From the NCBI GenBank assembly GCA_902783735.1, contig CACZSE010000085.1, positions 1-8,059 of the forward strand: a stretch of DNA of 8,059 nucleotides, in the 5' to 3' direction. Positions 1-6,790 of this stretch are shown here, piece by piece. Made by a program: the position numbers and the translations under genes. The notes under the pieces are model-generated. The model saw nothing but the letters and a program-made list of their open reading frames with translations, was not told where the DNA came from and did no database searches. This stretch comes from an uncultured Lachnospiraceae bacterium. GTDB taxonomy: Bacteria; Bacillota; Clostridia; Lachnospirales; Lachnospiraceae. Position 1 is the stretch's first letter. Every line of letters begins with the position of its first letter.

Positions 1-878
1 AATGTCGATGATACCTGACATATACCGCCTCCGAGAGTATCTACAACAAGTCCGTTCATGTAGGAGCCTGCAAGCTGATATCCGTTTTGTGTGGTAAACG
101 GAGCGATATGATCAAGTACGGAAAACTGCTCTCCCGGATAGACCGTCGAACCGTTTATGAGCCTGCAGCCGTTTGCCACATTGGCGCATCTTGACGCTCC
201 CGATTTTTTATATTCCGTTGTGAATGTTCCGATGATGTCGGTTATCTGAGTAAGTCCGTCAACGCTTCCCTGTGGCTCATCCACATGAGAAGTAAGCTCT
301 ATAACGGCATCTTTCCCGTCCCACTCATTTGTCAAAAACGAATAGGCATCGGCTATAGCCTGATCGGTATCCACAAGGATCCCCGCCTGACCTTCTTTAA
401 TGACAACACCCTGATCCGATTTGGACAATTCAAAATCGATCGCTTCCTGATTGAAGTTGGGAAGATTGTTTACAACAAGCTCTGTAAGCTTGTCCTTGTC
501 AAACTTTAACTCTATCGGATAATTTATATTGTTTCTTTCAAGGTCCTTGGCTATTTTATATCTTTGCAGTATATTCCCGTGCGAACCGTGACTCGCTGCC
601 TTTTTTATGACATCGGAGTTGCTCCATGACATCCCAAGCTCTGCAGGATGAACGCTTACCTCAAATCCCGTGGGACTGGTAAATGTCAGTTTTGCGTCAT
701 ATCTGTCCGCGACTCTCGATTCTATCATGCTCTTTGCCTGTTCCTGAGTCATGCCGGAAACATCGCAGCCGTCTATATATATTCCTTTTTGTATAACTGC
801 CGCCTGCAGCTTTATAGGAAAAAAAGCCCCCGCCAGCATTACGACAAGCGAAAGTAAAAGTACTCTAAAGGTTTTCAT
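1..878 (-). CDS. VanW/YoaR-family secreted protein, C-terminus cut by window edge
   Basis: The reading frame starts at ATG 878 and stays open to the left edge, giving 292 visible residues. Residues 1-26 look like a signal peptide: a short basic start (MKTFR), a hydrophobic core (LLLSLVVMLAGAFF) and a likely cut after LQA. Residues about 30-200 resemble the peptidoglycan-binding-like repeats (PG_binding_4 type) often found before VanW domains. From about residue 215 the VanW domain begins, with GTFTTEY, R-CANVANGCRLING, YPGEQFSVLD and the hallmark GGGICQVSST at 283-292. The rest of the domain lies beyond the window. VanW proteins are exported or membrane-bound, linked to the cell envelope, and have no firmly known reaction. 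The gene follows a small membrane-peptide gene by 37 bp on the same strand, probably as one transcript. The ribosome binding site is weak (GGAA/GAG, somewhat far from the ATG). Family assignment is strong; the role is not known. Confidence 0.88.
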   Translation of the reverse strand, partial: MKTFRVLLLSLVVMLAGAFFPIKLQAAVIQKGIYIDGCDVSGMTQEQAKSMIESRVADRYDAKLTFTSPTGFEVSVHPAELGMSWSNSDVIKKAASHGSHGNILQRYKIAKDLERNNINYPIELKFDKDKLTELVVNNLPNFNQEAIDFELSKSDQGVVIKEGQAGILVDTDQAIADAYSFLTNEWDGKDAVIELTSHVDEPQGSVDGLTQITDIIGTFTTEYKKSGASRCANVANGCRLINGSTVYPGEQFSVLDHIAPFTTQNGYQLAGSYMNGLVVDTLGGGICQVSST

Positions 879-915
879 GTATACTCAATTCCGTTTTATT
901 TAAAAATATGATAAA

Positions 916-1023
916 TTAAACAAGAGCAGATATCAGAAGCGGCAATACCATTGCCAGCACAAGTATGATTATGATAATGGATGATACTATCTTTCTTGTT
1001 TTTCTGTTGTTCATGTTAAACAT
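916..1023 (-). CDS. Small single-helix membrane peptide, 35 aa
   Basis: A short frame encodes MFNMNNRKTRKIVSSIIIII followed by LVLAMVLPLLISALV and a TAA stop. The N-terminus is basic (RKTRK), and residues about 13-34 form one hydrophobic helix, so the likely topology is a cytoplasmic tail with a single membrane span. GGAGA lies 7 nt before the first ATG (1023), a better fit than the second in-frame ATG at 1014. A TTGCAA-17-TATAAT promoter sits just upstream. The gene is 37 bp ahead of the VanW gene on the same strand. Small peptides with this shape (Lys/Arg-rich head plus one span) are common in Lachnospiraceae, but I cannot name a function; it could assist the VanW protein or be a stress peptide. 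The combination of ribosome binding site, promoter and hydrophobic pattern makes translation likely. Confidence 0.7.
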   Translation of the reverse strand: MFNMNNRKTRKIVSSIIIIILVLAMVLPLLISALV

Positions 1024-1063
1024 ATTGTATTCTCCATGAAATTCTGTTGATTTTACGAAAGGA

Positions 1064-1092
1064 ATTATATATGAAATATCCCTTCTTTGCAA
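1064..1092 (-). promoter_or_regulatory. Predicted sigma-A promoter of the small peptide-VanW unit
   Basis: On the minus strand, TTGCAA (1087-1092) and a perfect TATAAT (1064-1069) are separated by exactly 17 bp. The expected start near 1057 leaves a leader of about 34 nt before ATG 1023, with GGAGA in place. The promoter lies over the ATG (1071) and first codons of the divergent plus-strand gene, and its -10 abuts that gene's ribosome binding site, so the two transcripts overlap at their 5' ends. Inferred from the sequence match only. Confidence 0.6.
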
Positions 1093-1679
1093 GCTTTCTG
1101 GTGCTTTGTGCCATATTTTATCACAACAGAAAAAAAGCCGACAGAAGCAGCGCCCGGATCATGCAGGAATACTATGATCGCGAGAATGAAGCAAACAACA
1201 CAAGAAAGCAGCCTCTGGACGATCTTGAGTATATAAATATCGATCTTAATGCATTACCGACTAATGTTTGCAGGGACAATGACATGATAAGGGAATGCAT
1301 CGAAGATATGGAACGCTTGTCGGGCGAATCGATAGTAAATTTCACGGGTATGACCAATACGGACCTTAAGCTTATGTACGGTCCTGCCAATCTTCCTTTT
1401 TTACAGCAGTGTGACGCGAACTATACGCAGCTGGTCAGGATCTTAAACACATGGTCATCAAAGCTCTATGAACTCGGAATGACCGATGAAGCTTTGTCTG
1501 TTCTTGAATATGCCATTGCCTGCAAGGCCGACGCCAGCAATATTTATTACCTTGCTGCAGACATATATAAAGAAAAGAAAACCCCCGAAAAGATCGAGGG
1601 TCTCATAAATACGGCAGGGGATCTCAACAGTGTCTTAAAAGACCGCATCGTTGAAAACCTTAAAGCAAGAATGGTATAA
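1071..1679 (+). CDS. Membrane-anchored protein with TPR-like C-terminus, function unknown
   Basis: The protein has 202 residues. I place the start at ATG 1071 because AAAGGA lies 7 nt upstream; a TTG at 1047 in the same frame has no comparable site. Residues 3-18 (YPFFASFLVLCAIFYH) form a hydrophobic segment followed by HNRKK, which fits an N-terminal anchor with the rest in the cytoplasm by the positive-inside rule. Residues 20-110 are charged and partly helical. Residues about 117-185 form paired amphipathic helices with TPR-like spacing (LVRILNTWSSKLYELGMTDE, then ALSVLEYAIACKADASNIYY and LAADIYKEKK). TPR helices usually bind protein partners. The gene is divergent from the small peptide-VanW unit and convergent with the radical SAM gene, with stops 2 bp apart. 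I do not recognise a named family. Coding status is well supported. Confidence 0.8.
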   Translation: MKYPFFASFLVLCAIFYHNRKKADRSSARIMQEYYDRENEANNTRKQPLDDLEYINIDLNALPTNVCRDNDMIRECIEDMERLSGESIVNFTGMTNTDLKLMYGPANLPFLQQCDANYTQLVRILNTWSSKLYELGMTDEALSVLEYAIACKADASNIYYLAADIYKEKKTPEKIEGLINTAGDLNSVLKDRIVENLKARMV

Positions 1680-1681
1680 AA

Positions 1682-2542
1682 CTAGCAATTGCCTTTATAT
1701 ACGTATTTTAAATGTCGTCTGGCCACTTCCGCCAGGCGATATATTTTTTTAACATCCGTGGGATCTCGGTCAGTCATATGAAAACGAGGGAAGAACCGTG
1801 TTATATGAAGGGGTATCTCTTTTCCTATAACCTTTCCTTCTTCATCCTTTAATGATGCTATCCATTCACAAAGTTTTAGTATCTCTTCTTCCGTATCATT
1901 TTCATCGGGAACGATAAGAGTGGTCAGCTCCACGTGACAATGCTTTACGGCGTAAGAGATAAAATCCTTCACCATGTCAATATTCCCGCCAAGAGTATCA
2001 TTATAATAATCTTCACTTATGCCCTTAAGATCGATATTCATAGCATCGATATAAGGTATGAGCTCTTCAAGTATGCCGATCTTTGCAGTCCCGTTTGTTA
2101 CTAAAACGTTTTTCATGCCGTTCTCATGTATGAGCTTTGCACAGTCTCGGACATATTCATAACCGATGAGCGGTTCGTTATAAGTATATGCTACACCGAT
2201 ATTTCCTTTGCTTTTATAATATAATGCTTCATCCACAAGTTCCTTCGGCGGGATATCCTCTGCTCTTTCATGCCAGTATCTGACACTCTCGTCCCAGGAG
2301 ATCTCACTGTTCTGGCAAAACGGACAACGCAGATTGCACCCGTAACTTCCAACCGAAAGTATCTTTGTTCCGGGCATAAATCTTGCCAAAGGCTTCTTTT
2401 CGATCGGATCGAGTGCAAGCGAAGTGACTTTTCCGTAGTTTAAAGGATAAACAACCCCGTCCTTACATCCTCGCGCCATGCAAAATCCAAGCCCCGATTC
2501 CTTTATTTCACATTGTCTGAAGCACACATTACATTTTGCCAT
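1682..2542 (-). CDS. amrS: AmmeMemoRadiSam system radical SAM enzyme (AmrS)
   Basis: The protein has 286 residues. It opens with a cysteine-rich stretch (C4, C7, C11, C21, C26) typical of this family and of some PflA-like enzymes. The radical SAM cluster motif CxxxCxxC follows at C69, C73 and C76 in YGCNLRCPFCQN. YTYNEPLIGYEY (119-130), NVLVTNG (145-151) and NIDLKG (169-174) match PflA-type barrel strands, and HITRFFPRF (246-254) is characteristic of AmrS. The enzyme should bind a 4Fe-4S cluster and S-adenosylmethionine in the cytoplasm; its substrate is not assignable here. The ATG at 2542 has GGGGA 6 nt upstream. It begins 33 bp after the stop of the Memo/AMMECR1 fusion, so the two are probably co-transcribed. 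The protein ends at VYKGNC, whereas many homologues carry about 40 more residues with a CPxCG-like tail; the end looks natural. Confidence 0.92.
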   Translation of the reverse strand: MAKCNVCFRQCEIKESGLGFCMARGCKDGVVYPLNYGKVTSLALDPIEKKPLARFMPGTKILSVGSYGCNLRCPFCQNSEISWDESVRYWHERAEDIPPKELVDEALYYKSKGNIGVAYTYNEPLIGYEYVRDCAKLIHENGMKNVLVTNGTAKIGILEELIPYIDAMNIDLKGISEDYYNDTLGGNIDMVKDFISYAVKHCHVELTTLIVPDENDTEEEILKLCEWIASLKDEEGKVIGKEIPLHITRFFPRFHMTDRDPTDVKKIYRLAEVARRHLKYVYKGNC

Positions 2543-2575
2543 TCTCTGTCCCCGTTTTTCTTATGATTTTATTAT

Positions 2576-3961
2576 TCAATAGTGTCTGATCACTTCAAAT
2601 CTCTGTAAGCTGTATTTTTCATGATCCGATATGCCTGCCTTTTGTCTGGCTATTGCGATCTGCTGTTCCACAGTATCGATCCCGTCCAGATCCGGAAGCA
2701 GTAAACCACGCTTATAGCGGTTACTTACTATAACTCCGTATCGTTTTACATCAAGCTGATCTTCAGATTCTATATCCTCAGGTTCCCCCAAAATATCAAC
2801 ATTTATTTCAAGCCACGCAAGCTCGTCTTTTGTTATGGGATCAAATCTCGGATCCTTTGTGGCCGCGCTTATCGCATTGTCCATTATCTCTTTTGCGACA
2901 CATTCTTTAGTCGGCAAAATGGTTCCGATACATCCTCTGAGCCTTCCGTGTTCATGAATGGATACAAAAGCTCCCGCCCTTTGCGTAAGCATATCGGAAG
3001 GCAGATCTGACGGAATATCTTCCTCAACCCCTTCGGTGATATATTTTTCTATAGTCCTTGCGGCCAGTCTGACATATGCATCGGAAGCTTCCCTGGACTT
3101 ATTCAGTCTTTCTTTTGTCTTTTTTAAATGACTGTCCAAAAATCTTCTGGAAGGGTCTTTTCCCGTTACCAAAAAGCTGCATATACCGTAACCCACACCC
3201 GTAACATCCTCATGAGAGTGCTGTGTAATATTTAATGAAAGTCCGTCCAGCGCTCCTGCCATGATGACAAATGAACGATGTCCGCACTCTGAAGCTCTGT
3301 TGCAAAACGCCTCATCAAAATCAAACAGTTCTTCAAATGCCCCTCTTGAGCAGACATCCATTATCCGCCTGTCATACTCCGGTCCCTCAGGTGCATATCC
3401 GTAAGGTCCGTAGGTCTGAAGCTTATGTGAAAGATCCCCGCTGGCAACATATACCGCATTTATACCAAGATCATCTACAGCCTCCGCTATCAGCTGACCA
3501 AACCGGTAATGATCCGTTAACGGAAGTCCCGAAAGACCGATCCTGACTATCCTGCACGCCGGAAGATATTTTCTTATAAAATATAACGGAACCATCGTAC
3601 CATGATCCAGTTTTTTATCTCTTTCTCCCAAAGTACCGGCAAAAAATGAGTTTTTATCGGCCAGTCTTACGATCTCATCGACAAGATCGGTATCATATTC
3701 CTCCTCAAAAGACACCTCTTTTGCCCTAAACTGCGAAAGATCTCCCGATGCATGTCTTCCGGGTGATATGTGAAAATAATCAGCATACATGGCAGCATGA
3801 GGACTTGAGATAATGATAGTCCGAGGATTCTGCTCGGCTATCATCTGTGCAACCTTTTCATAGGCATCTGTAGTCTTTTGTATCTGTGCCTCACTCCCTT
3901 TTCCGACCTGCGGAACTATCAGGGGCGGATGCGGCACCATAAAAGCAGCTGTAACAGGCAT
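2576..3961 (-). CDS. Memo/LigB-like domain fused to AMMECR1 domain (AmmeMemoRadiSam proteins B and A)
   Basis: The protein has 461 residues and two domains. Residues 1-268 belong to the Memo / class III extradiol dioxygenase-like (LigB) fold: H11 in VPHPPLIVPQ, H55 in SSPHAAM, H120 in LDHGTMVPLYF, ASGDLSH at 173-179 and ECGHRSF at 225-231. H11, H55, D176 and C226 occupy positions like the metal-site residues of Memo proteins, so a bound metal is likely. Residues about 285-461 form an AMMECR1 domain with the diagnostic LRGCIG at 341-346, DPRFDPITKDEL and GLLLPDLDGIDT. A Lys/Arg-rich linker (HLKKTKERLNKSR) joins the two. GGGAGGTGA precedes ATG 3961 at ideal spacing, and a promoter lies just upstream. 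The next gene encodes AmrS, so all three domain types of the system are present in two genes. The protein is probably cytoplasmic; its reaction is unknown. Confidence 0.92.
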   Translation of the reverse strand: MPVTAAFMVPHPPLIVPQVGKGSEAQIQKTTDAYEKVAQMIAEQNPRTIIISSPHAAMYADYFHISPGRHASGDLSQFRAKEVSFEEEYDTDLVDEIVRLADKNSFFAGTLGERDKKLDHGTMVPLYFIRKYLPACRIVRIGLSGLPLTDHYRFGQLIAEAVDDLGINAVYVASGDLSHKLQTYGPYGYAPEGPEYDRRIMDVCSRGAFEELFDFDEAFCNRASECGHRSFVIMAGALDGLSLNITQHSHEDVTGVGYGICSFLVTGKDPSRRFLDSHLKKTKERLNKSREASDAYVRLAARTIEKYITEGVEEDIPSDLPSDMLTQRAGAFVSIHEHGRLRGCIGTILPTKECVAKEIMDNAISAATKDPRFDPITKDELAWLEINVDILGEPEDIESEDQLDVKRYGVIVSNRYKRGLLLPDLDGIDTVEQQIAIARQKAGISDHEKYSLQRFEVIRHY

Positions 3962-3980
3962 AGACTCACCTCCCGTCTCT

Positions 3981-4025
3981 TACTGTTCATTATAAAAAAA
4001 AAGAACAGGATAAACAATACTGTTC
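3981..4025. promoter_or_regulatory. Candidate operator: repeated TACTGTTC half-sites around the promoter
   Basis: On the plus strand, TACTGTTC occurs at 3981-3988 and again at 4018-4025, with the inverted core GAACAG at 4003-4008 between them. The first CTGTTC is 14 nt from GAACAG and the second 11 nt, so each pair forms an inverted repeat. One site is just downstream of the -10, one is in the spacer, and one is just upstream of the -35. This arrangement would suit a dimeric regulator blocking the promoter. No regulator gene is nearby; this is inference from the pattern alone. Confidence 0.35.
3989..4017 (-). promoter_or_regulatory. Predicted sigma-A promoter of the AmmeMemoRadiSam operon
   Basis: On the minus strand, TTGTTT (4012-4017) and a perfect TATAAT (3989-3994) are 17 bp apart, with a run of nine T in the spacer. 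Transcription would start near 3982, giving a short leader of about 20 nt that contains the GGGAGGTGA ribosome binding site of the fusion gene. The T-run could instead be read as the tail of a GAACAG/CTGTTC hairpin terminator, but the exact promoter spacing and the position just before a strong ribosome binding site favour a promoter. Confidence 0.7.
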
Positions 4026-4039
4026 GTTTCGCATTCAGC

Positions 4040-4067
4040 AAAAATCCCGGGCCAAAAAGCCCGGGAT
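4040..4067 (-). terminator. Rho-independent terminator-like hairpin
   Basis: ATCCCGGGC (4044-4052) and GCCCGGGAT (4059-4067) form a perfect 9-bp GC-rich stem with loop CAAAAA (plus strand). Read on the minus strand, the stem is followed by TTTTT. It lies 23 bp upstream of the -35 of the AmmeMemoRadiSam promoter and about 100 bp beyond the first terminator of the phosphorylase gene. It probably acts as a backup insulating the operon, or ends a short transcript made between the two hairpins. Confidence 0.75.
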
Positions 4068-4087
4068 GATATGCTCTGGGATCGTTG

Positions 4088-4122
4088 CCACGGAGAAACC
4101 ACGGGGACGGACCTGTGTCGTG
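4088..4122. repeat. REP-like short sequence (candidate dispersed repeat)
   Basis: This stretch contains CCACGG twice 12 bp apart and the string GGGGACGGACCTGTGTCGTG, which ends in an imperfect inverted match to its own start (CACG and CGTG, with GAC and GTC inside). Strings built around ACAGGTCCGTCCCC and GTCCCCGTGG resemble short extragenic repeats I associate with many Clostridia genomes, sometimes linked to RAYT transposases. There is only one copy here and no transposase, so the repeat nature cannot be shown from this window. Confidence 0.3.
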
Positions 4123-4164
4123 CAAGACAGTAAACGAGGACAGAATCCTCCCTTGGCAAGCACT

Positions 4165-4192
4165 AAAAAACGGGCTCCCGCGGGAGCCCGTT
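4165..4192 (-). terminator. Rho-independent terminator of the cellobiose phosphorylase gene
   Basis: AACGGGCTCC (4169-4178) and GGAGCCCGTT (4183-4192) form a perfect stem closed by CGCG. Read on the minus strand, the hairpin is followed by a run of six T. It begins 22 bp after the TGA/TAG-type end region of the phosphorylase frame (stop at 4215-4217), which is the usual placement for an intrinsic terminator. Confidence 0.9.
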
Positions 4193-4214
4193 CTGTTTGA
4201 AACTGAAATGTATG

Positions 4215-6698
4215 TCAGCCCATGACAACTTCTACGCTGTGGGTCTTGCCGTCGCTAAATGCGGGGATGAGGTTGCCCTCTATCGCATTGCCGTCAACGG
4301 TAACGCTCTTTACTCCCTTGCATACGTGTGAAGGATTGGAAACCTTGATATCGTAGGTTGCATTTCTGAACTGGCGGGTTGCTTTGAGGCCGTCCCATGC
4401 GGAAGGTATCGAAGGATCGATGCGCAGTCCGTCGAAATCAGCCTGAACGCCCAGGATGTACTGGGAGATAGCTACCATGTTCCATGCAGCGGTACCTGTG
4501 AGCCAGCTGTTCTTGCCCTGGCCGAAGTTCTTGCCGGGACGTCCTATGTCGGAACCTGCATCCTTACCGCCGATCATCTGGCCGTATACTTAAGGCTCTG
4601 TCTTGTGTATGTCGGATGTTTCCTCGGTGAATGCGGGAGCGATCTCCGAATAGTACTTGAATGCAAGATCGCCCTGGCCTGCATAAGCAGCTGCGCAGAT
4701 GATCCATGCATTGTTGTGTGTGAAGATACCTGCATTCTCCTTGTATCCGCCGGGATATGTAGAGATCTCGCCGTACTGGATGTAGTACTTGGAGAAGGCG
4801 GGATTGTTGAGTACGAGACCGTACTTTGTGTTCAGTCTCTCGTCGATAGCCTTTAATGCCTTTATCTCGGCGCCCTGATCCTTGCCTACTTCTGACATGA
4901 TCGCGAAGCCCTGGGGCTCTATGAAGATCTGACCTTCCTCGCATTCCTTGGAGCCCATCTTCTCGCCGTTGGCATCATAAGCACGCAGCCACCAGTCGCC
5001 GTCCCATGCGGATTCCATCATGTTCTTCTTCATCTTGTCGATCTCTGCCTGAGCTGCAGCAGCCTCGTCATCCTTGCCCAGATGCTTAAGTATTGCTACA
5101 TAGTTGGGGCCTGTGTAAGTGAAGAGTGCTGCAACCATTACGGATTCTGCAGTCTTGGAGTAGCCGCCTTCGGCAGCAAACTTCGGATTGGTATAAGTCT
5201 GGAAAGACTCGCCCGGAGTATCCGAGAAGCAGGATAAGTTGATGCAGTCATTCCAGTCTGCGCGCATTGCAAGAGGCAGACCGTGAGGGCCTAAGTTGTT
5301 TACGATATGATAGAAGGAAACCTTCAGATGTTCGAGCATGGTCTGTGCTACGGACATATCGTTGTCGTAAGGAACCATCTCATCGAGGATCGACCAGTCA
5401 CCGGTCTCCTTGATGTAAGCAGAAACCGAAAGGATGAGCCACAGGGGATCGTCTGAGAAGTCGCCGCCGATGTCTGCGTTGCCCTTCTTGGTAAGGGGCT
5501 GGTACTGATGATAGCAGCCGCCGTCCGGGAACTGGGTGGAAGCGATGTCGATGATACGCTCTTTGGCTCTGTCGGGGATCTGGTGAACGAAACCGAGCAC
5601 GTCCTGGTTGGAATCACGGAAGCCCATACCGCGGCCTATACCGGATTCGAAATAGGAAGCCGAACGTGAAAGGTTGAAGGTAACCATACACTGATACTGG
5701 TTCCAGATGTTGACCATGCGGTTGACTTTATCATCGGGAGTATCAACGCTTAAGATACCGAGCAGCTTATCCCAGTAGCTCTTAAGTTCCTTCATGCCGT
5801 CCGCAAATTTCTCGGGAGTATCATACTTGGCGATCATGGCCTTGGCCTTTACCTTGTTGATGGTCTTGCCGTCAGCCTCAAACTTCTGGTCGGCAGGCAT
5901 CTCTACGTATCCGAGTACGAATACAAGAGTCTTGCTCTCGCCGGGAGCCAGGGTGATCTTCTTGTAATGTGAAGCGATGGGAGCCCAGCCGTCTGCAAAG
6001 GAATCGGAAGCCTTATTGGCCAATACTGCCTGGGGATCGCCAAAGCCGTTGTAGAGACCGATGAAGGAATCCCTGTCGGTATCGTATCCGTCGATGGTAT
6101 CGTTTACGGAATAGAAAGCATAGTGATCGCGGCGGTCTCTGTATTCGGTCTTGTGATAGATGACAGAACCGTCAACTTCTACACGGCCTGTAGAGAAGTT
6201 ACGCTGGAAGTTGTTGGAATCGTCCTGTGCATCCCAGAGACACCACTCTGCAAATGAGAAGAGTGAGAAGCTCTTTTCGGTGGAACCCTCATTGGTCAGT
6301 ACTACCTGCTGAACTTCTCCGTCGTAGTCCTGTGGAACAAAGAAGGTAACCTGAGCCTTCAGATCATTCTTCTTGCCCTTGATGATGGTATAGCCCATAC
6401 CATGACGGCATTCGTATTCATCAAGTTCTGTCTTTACGGGTGACCAGCCGGGATTCCAGATGGTGCCGCTATCATTGATGTAAAAATACCTGCCGCCCAT
6501 ATCGATGGGGACATTGTTGTAACGGTAACGGGTGATCCTGCGCAGACGGGCATCCTTATAGAATGAGTAACCGCCCGCTGTGTTCGAAATAAGTGAAAAG
6601 AAACCCTGTGTTCCCAAATAGTTAATCCAGGGGTAGGGAGTCCTCGGAGTTGTGATGACGTATTCTCTGTTCGCATCATCAAAGTAACCAAATTTCAT
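4215..6698 (-). pseudogene. Cellobiose phosphorylase (GH94), interrupted by one in-frame TAA
   Basis: The full frame would be 827 residues, close to the usual 810-830. The cytoplasmic enzyme converts cellobiose and phosphate to glucose-1-phosphate and glucose. I start at ATG 6698: GGAGAG lies 7 nt upstream and the protein then begins MKFGYFDD, as in known homologues; ATG 6713 adds five residues and lacks a good site. Family signs include [13 protein letters not shown] near the start, [21 protein letters not shown] in the substrate site, and RADWNDC, whose second Asp (about 484) matches the GH94 general acid. At codon 703 (4590-4592) a TAA replaces the residue expected to be Tyr in EPxVYGQM. 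The same frame then continues for 124 residues, including SWLTGTAAW, whose Thr-Gly is known to bind phosphate in this family. The truncated 702-residue product should therefore be inactive. There are no frameshifts or other stops, so the change is recent or a sequence error. Codon use is strongly biased (AAG, GGC), suggesting a highly expressed gene. Confidence 0.88.
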
Positions 6699-6723
6699 AG
6701 TTTTGCTCTCCATTTTCTAAATT

Positions 6724-6748
6724 TTGTCAGATATATCGTGTCTGACAA
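6724..6748. promoter_or_regulatory. Inverted repeat TTGTCAGA-9-TCTGACAA in the phosphorylase leader
   Basis: TTGTCAGA (6724-6731) and TCTGACAA (6741-6748) are perfect inverted copies 9 bp apart. The repeat lies between the predicted transcription start (about 6784) and ATG 6698. It could be an operator for a sugar-responsive repressor or a 5' hairpin in the mRNA. Transport and regulator genes are not in view, so I cannot decide between these. Confidence 0.45.
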
Positions 6749-6775
6749 TGTTGTTATGCTGTGTTTAAAACAACA
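6749..6775. promoter_or_regulatory. Second inverted repeat TGTTGTT-13-AACAACA in the leader
   Basis: TGTTGTT (6749-6755) and AACAACA (6769-6775) are perfect inverted copies immediately next to the TTGTCAGA repeat and just after the expected transcription start. In RNA this would be a weak AU-rich hairpin; as DNA it could be a second regulator site. Supported only by symmetry. Confidence 0.35.
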
Positions 6776-6790
6776 AACCTACTAATAGAT

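Noticed and set aside
285..857. Plus-strand frames at 285-509 and 648-857
   Set aside because: They lie opposite the VanW gene, whose motifs are clear on the minus strand.
1047..1070. TTG start giving eight extra residues on the plus-strand protein
   Set aside because: The AAAGGA site is placed for ATG 1071, and the added residues would be encoded by the ribosome binding site itself.
4003..4025. LexA (SOS) box at the AmmeMemoRadiSam promoter
   Set aside because: GAAC and GTTT/GTTC elements occur, but the spacing is 6 or more rather than the 4 bp of Firmicute SOS boxes.
4215..4577. Separate 120-residue gene starting at ATG 4577
   Set aside because: It is in the same frame as the phosphorylase and matches that enzyme's C-terminus; no ribosome binding site precedes the ATG.
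4590..4592. Programmed stop-codon recoding (selenocysteine or pyrrolysine)
   Set aside because: The codon is TAA, not TGA or TAG, and the expected residue is Tyr, a one-base change away.
4564..4944. 126-residue minus-strand frame inside the phosphorylase, and similar frames at 5348-5617, 6434-6691, 2191-2418 and 3271-3546
   Set aside because: They are out-of-frame shadows of well-supported genes, with low-complexity Arg/Ser/Thr composition and no ribosome binding sites.
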